From NCBI GenBank assembly GCA_027604685.1, contig JADHYX010000532.1, positions 1 to 12,623 on the forward strand: a stretch of 12,623 nt of DNA, written 5' to 3'. Below are positions 9,991 through 12,623 of the stretch, one piece after another. The notes below the pieces were generated by a model, which saw only the letters and a program-made list of their open reading frames with translations, was not told where the DNA came from and ran no database searches. Made by a program: the position numbers and the translations under genes. Source of the stretch: Lobulomyces angularis (taxonomy: Eukaryota > Chytridiomycota > Chytridiomycetes > Lobulomycetales > Lobulomycetaceae). Positions within the stretch are counted from its first letter, which is position 1, and the number at the start of each line of letters is the position of its first letter.

Positions 9991-10106
9991 AAAATCTTAA
10001 AAAATTTTATCAAAACTATTTTTCCAAAATTTTTATATATGTATTACAACTATTTATATTTTTTGATATTTAAATTTTTGAAGTAAAAAATAAAAAAACA
10101 AAATGA

Positions 10107-10124
10107 AATAAATTTATAAATAAA
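10107..10124 (+). terminator. Candidate polyadenylation signals for the two-module cysteine gene
   Basis: Two AATAAA hexamers (10107-10112 and 10119-10124) lie about 120-130 bases after the stop at 9990, a reasonable distance for a 3' end. The motif is common in AT-rich DNA, so support is modest. Confidence 0.4.
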
Positions 10125-12539
10125 TTAATTTTTATTTGGTATTTAAAATAAAAAAAAAAAAGATTTTTCAAAATTTTTTTATTTTAAGTCAGAATATGTG
10201 CAATTAACTAGTTTGGTAACATATATTTTATTTTTAATAAATGAAATAGAAAAAAATAAATAGTTAAACTAAATTTAAAACGGGAACTATAAAATAATTA
10301 AAAAAAAATTTAAATTAATAATTGATTAGTCTTGAATTAAAAAATTTAAATTTAAAATTGGGGACTGGAAATACTAAAAATTAAAAATTTGTAACTTACT
10401 TAATTCATTATCTCAAGCCAGGTCACTGAAACTTATTTTTAAATACTTATTTGTATCATTTAAGGAGTTTTGCTGTTATTTTCCTAGAATTATTAAAATT
10501 AAAACTTAACCTAATTTATTAACAATAGTTATGAAAATTTTACCTGAATTTTTAACTCAGTTTAGGCATAATTACAATCTCAATTTCAAAAATTCAGTAC
10601 ATTAAAATTTGTATAAAAAGATGTATTAAATCCCGTAGAGTTTTTAAAAATTAAAAATTAATAACACTATCTATTTAATATCTTCGGTTTGATTTATATA
10701 TTAAATGCATGTTTGTATTTATTTTATTATTAATAGGTAGTGTTATAATAATGAAGAAAGAAAGGTGATAACTTATCAGAACTACCTTTTATCATCTTGG
10801 CATCCCAAAATATAGCAATTGTCTAACGAATAAAAAAATTAAATTTAGGTTCAGAATAGTTGTATCTGAAGAAAGAAAAAAGTAACTTTTTTAGAATACT
10901 CCATATACCATTTATACTAATGCTTTTTTTTTGTTTAACTTTCAAATTAAAGCAGTTAGTGGCAAGAATAGATTTCAATTTATAATGTTTACAGAATCGA
11001 AATTTATTTTCTGTGAATTGTAAGTTAAATGTTTTAATTAATTTTTTTAACAGTAACATTGATTTTTAATTGAAAATTTTAAGGTGAAGTATATAGAGCT
11101 AAACTAGGTCTCTGGTGAGCATTTACTTTCAAAAAATTTAACTGTCGTTGTAGTTACTTAAATAAAAAATGGTTTAAAAGTTTAGATACTTACAGTCTCC
11201 CAAGCTTTTGATACTTTTACAAGCTGAAATTACAGATGATGCAATAATTCTACCATAACTTTAAATACACACAGTTCAAAGAAATTTCAAACAAAAAAAT
11301 CTATACATTTTGAAGGTTTGTCAAAGTCAAATAGAAATCATTTAAAAAAATTTTTAAATAAAAAGCTTGTTTAATCACAAAAAAAAAAAAAAAGGAAGTT
11401 AGAATTCATAAATTTTTACTTTCTTTTTTTTATTTTTTCTTTTACTTTTAAGAATGTTATATAGCTTTTAAATAGTAAAACTCAAAAGTAAAGTTGCGAT
11501 TTTAAATAAAAAGTGTTATTCCTTATATGGCACGTTCCTTTAATTAATACTATTGAACAAATCCATTTAATAAATTATCGTCAGTTAAGAAAAGTAAAGT
11601 TGCCTTTGATTAGGGTTTCCAGACTATAATTTTATTCAAGGTTAAAAATTGCTGAATTGTATTGTATAAAACTAATACAAAATCTATTTAAAGTTACCGA
11701 TTATTATTAGTGTTCCCAAATCTATTGTATAAAAAAATTCTCAAAGTGTTGGTTGTATTAGTCTTTCATTTGATTTAAAAAAATTAAACGGTAATAGTAA
11801 AACTCCTTATTATTTTGAAAGTAAATTTATATATAATAAATAAAAATCATGATTGAAAAGTAACTGAATTCTCTTTAATGGAAAAAGGGTTAACGTAAAT
11901 ATGCATTGAGCAATATAATAATTTAATTCTTAGCAAAAACAAAGCATAAAATTCAATCATTTGATTATATTTACATATTGAAAGTTACGTATTTTACAAA
12001 TTGGCTAAATTGTTCACCACGAAGTTCGTTGTTGACTATTTAAGAATTTTTGAAACATATTATACGTTAAATATAAAAAAAATTTTCATAATTTTGATAT
12101 AAATAGATGATCATTTTGCACATTTGGTTTTCCAAAAGATAAAATTAAAGAAAATCAAAAAATAAATGAAACAAATACCTAAAATCCAAAAGATATCCAT
12201 GAAAACATAGATAAAAATAAATTGATTTCGGCTTTGCACTTGAAAATAAAGTTTTATCAATTGGAAAGCTATACAAAGTAATTGAAGTTGCGGTTAGTTT
12301 TTAGATACCTTTTGTTTCTAATCCATATTTTATCTGGTCAACCACTGCGTAAGTTTTTTTCTCCCTTTCTTTATTCTTTTTTAAAAAAAAAGCATTTCAA
12401 TCTATTTTTAAAAATAGTTAAACAATTTTTATTTTTTAACCAAACCTTTCTTACTTTTTAATGCTAAAACCTTATTATTTTTATTCCCGCTACACTATGA
12501 ATAGCATCTATTTTTTAACTCTGTATATACAGCCAAAGG
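10125..12539. other. Gene-poor AT-rich region
   Basis: About 2.4 kb in which I find no coding sequence, RNA gene or recognisable mobile element. The longest frame (minus strand, 10823-11059) encodes only a Lys/Phe/Asn/Leu-rich 78-residue chain typical of chance in this composition. Long homopolymers are fewer here than left of 9,000. Confidence 0.55.
10661..10746. repeat. Short imperfect inverted repeat
   Basis: ATAACACTATCTATTTAATA at 10661-10680 pairs with the reverse complement of 10728-10746 with one mismatch and one single-base gap, around a 47-nt loop. It could be a tiny MITE-like element or a hairpin-forming sequence; no flanking target duplication is obvious. Confidence 0.5.
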
Positions 12540-12623
12540 TAGGACGATGGACAAATTTTTTTTTGCAGATCCAAGGGTTTTCCAAACTATGCAGGTGGCT
12601 CTAGGGTTTGGATCCGCAGGGGT
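12540..12623. repeat. GC-richer repeat-like sequence entering the right edge
   Basis: The last 80 bases differ sharply in composition from the preceding DNA. They contain an imperfect inverted repeat, TGCAGATCCAA (12564-12574) against TTGGATCCGCA (12608-12618), and AGGGTTT twice (12574-12580, 12603-12609). The minus strand is open from the edge to a stop near 12498. This looks like the end of a dispersed or mobile element cut by the window, but no family was identified. Confidence 0.4.

Noticed and set aside
10823..11059. Minus-strand 78-codon open frame
   Set aside because: Composition is Lys/Phe/Asn/Leu-rich as expected by chance in AT-rich DNA; no motif, no splice partners.

Overview
This window is nuclear DNA from an AT-rich eukaryote, most likely a fungus of an early-diverging lineage; the lineage is inference. 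Three multi-exon protein genes and one two-exon gene can be read with GT-AG introns that restore frame exactly. Twelve of the 13 coding introns are 48-67 nt and one is 183 nt; many carry long A or T runs. Between genes the DNA is very AT-rich, with homopolymers of 15-25 nt. No bacterial-type features (operons, Shine-Dalgarno sites), rRNA, convincing tRNA or CRISPR array are visible. Fungal affinity rests on a secreted protein that resembles the fungal DUF7029 family and on cysteine modules whose spacing recalls fungal secreted domains.

Layout. 1-1508 (minus): a FAM72-family zinc-ribbon-type gene in five exons, cut by the left window edge, with a probable 5'UTR intron ending directly at the ATG (1509-1802). 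2244-2821 (minus): a weakly supported two-exon small gene or remnant. 3094-3309 (plus): a coding-like relic with an in-frame stop. 3533-5707 (minus): a seven-exon gene for a 608-residue secreted protein with a DUF7029-like N-terminal region and a Thr/Ser/Pro-rich tail. 5895-6103 (plus): a second frame-broken coding relic. 7661-8244 (minus) and 9479-9990 (plus): two divergently transcribed paralogues for small secreted cysteine-module proteins. 9991-12540: about 2.5 kb with no gene I can support. 12540-12623: a GC-richer, repeat-like sequence entering the right edge.

The most striking part is the cysteine pair. The two genes share a 379-bp tract in inverted orientation (7866-8244 and 9479-9857) with only six differences. 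The first intron is identical, including its 21-nt homopolymer. Identity begins at the ATG and stops at the end of the second cysteine module. One paralogue then adds a third module as a separate phase 1-1 exon arrangement; the other adds an unrelated six-cysteine tail. This suggests a modular, recently duplicated or gene-converted family of secreted proteins around a 1.23-kb spacer that holds both promoters. I see no sequence evidence that the FAM72-like, DUF7029-like and cysteine genes act in one pathway; the last two share only a predicted secretory route.
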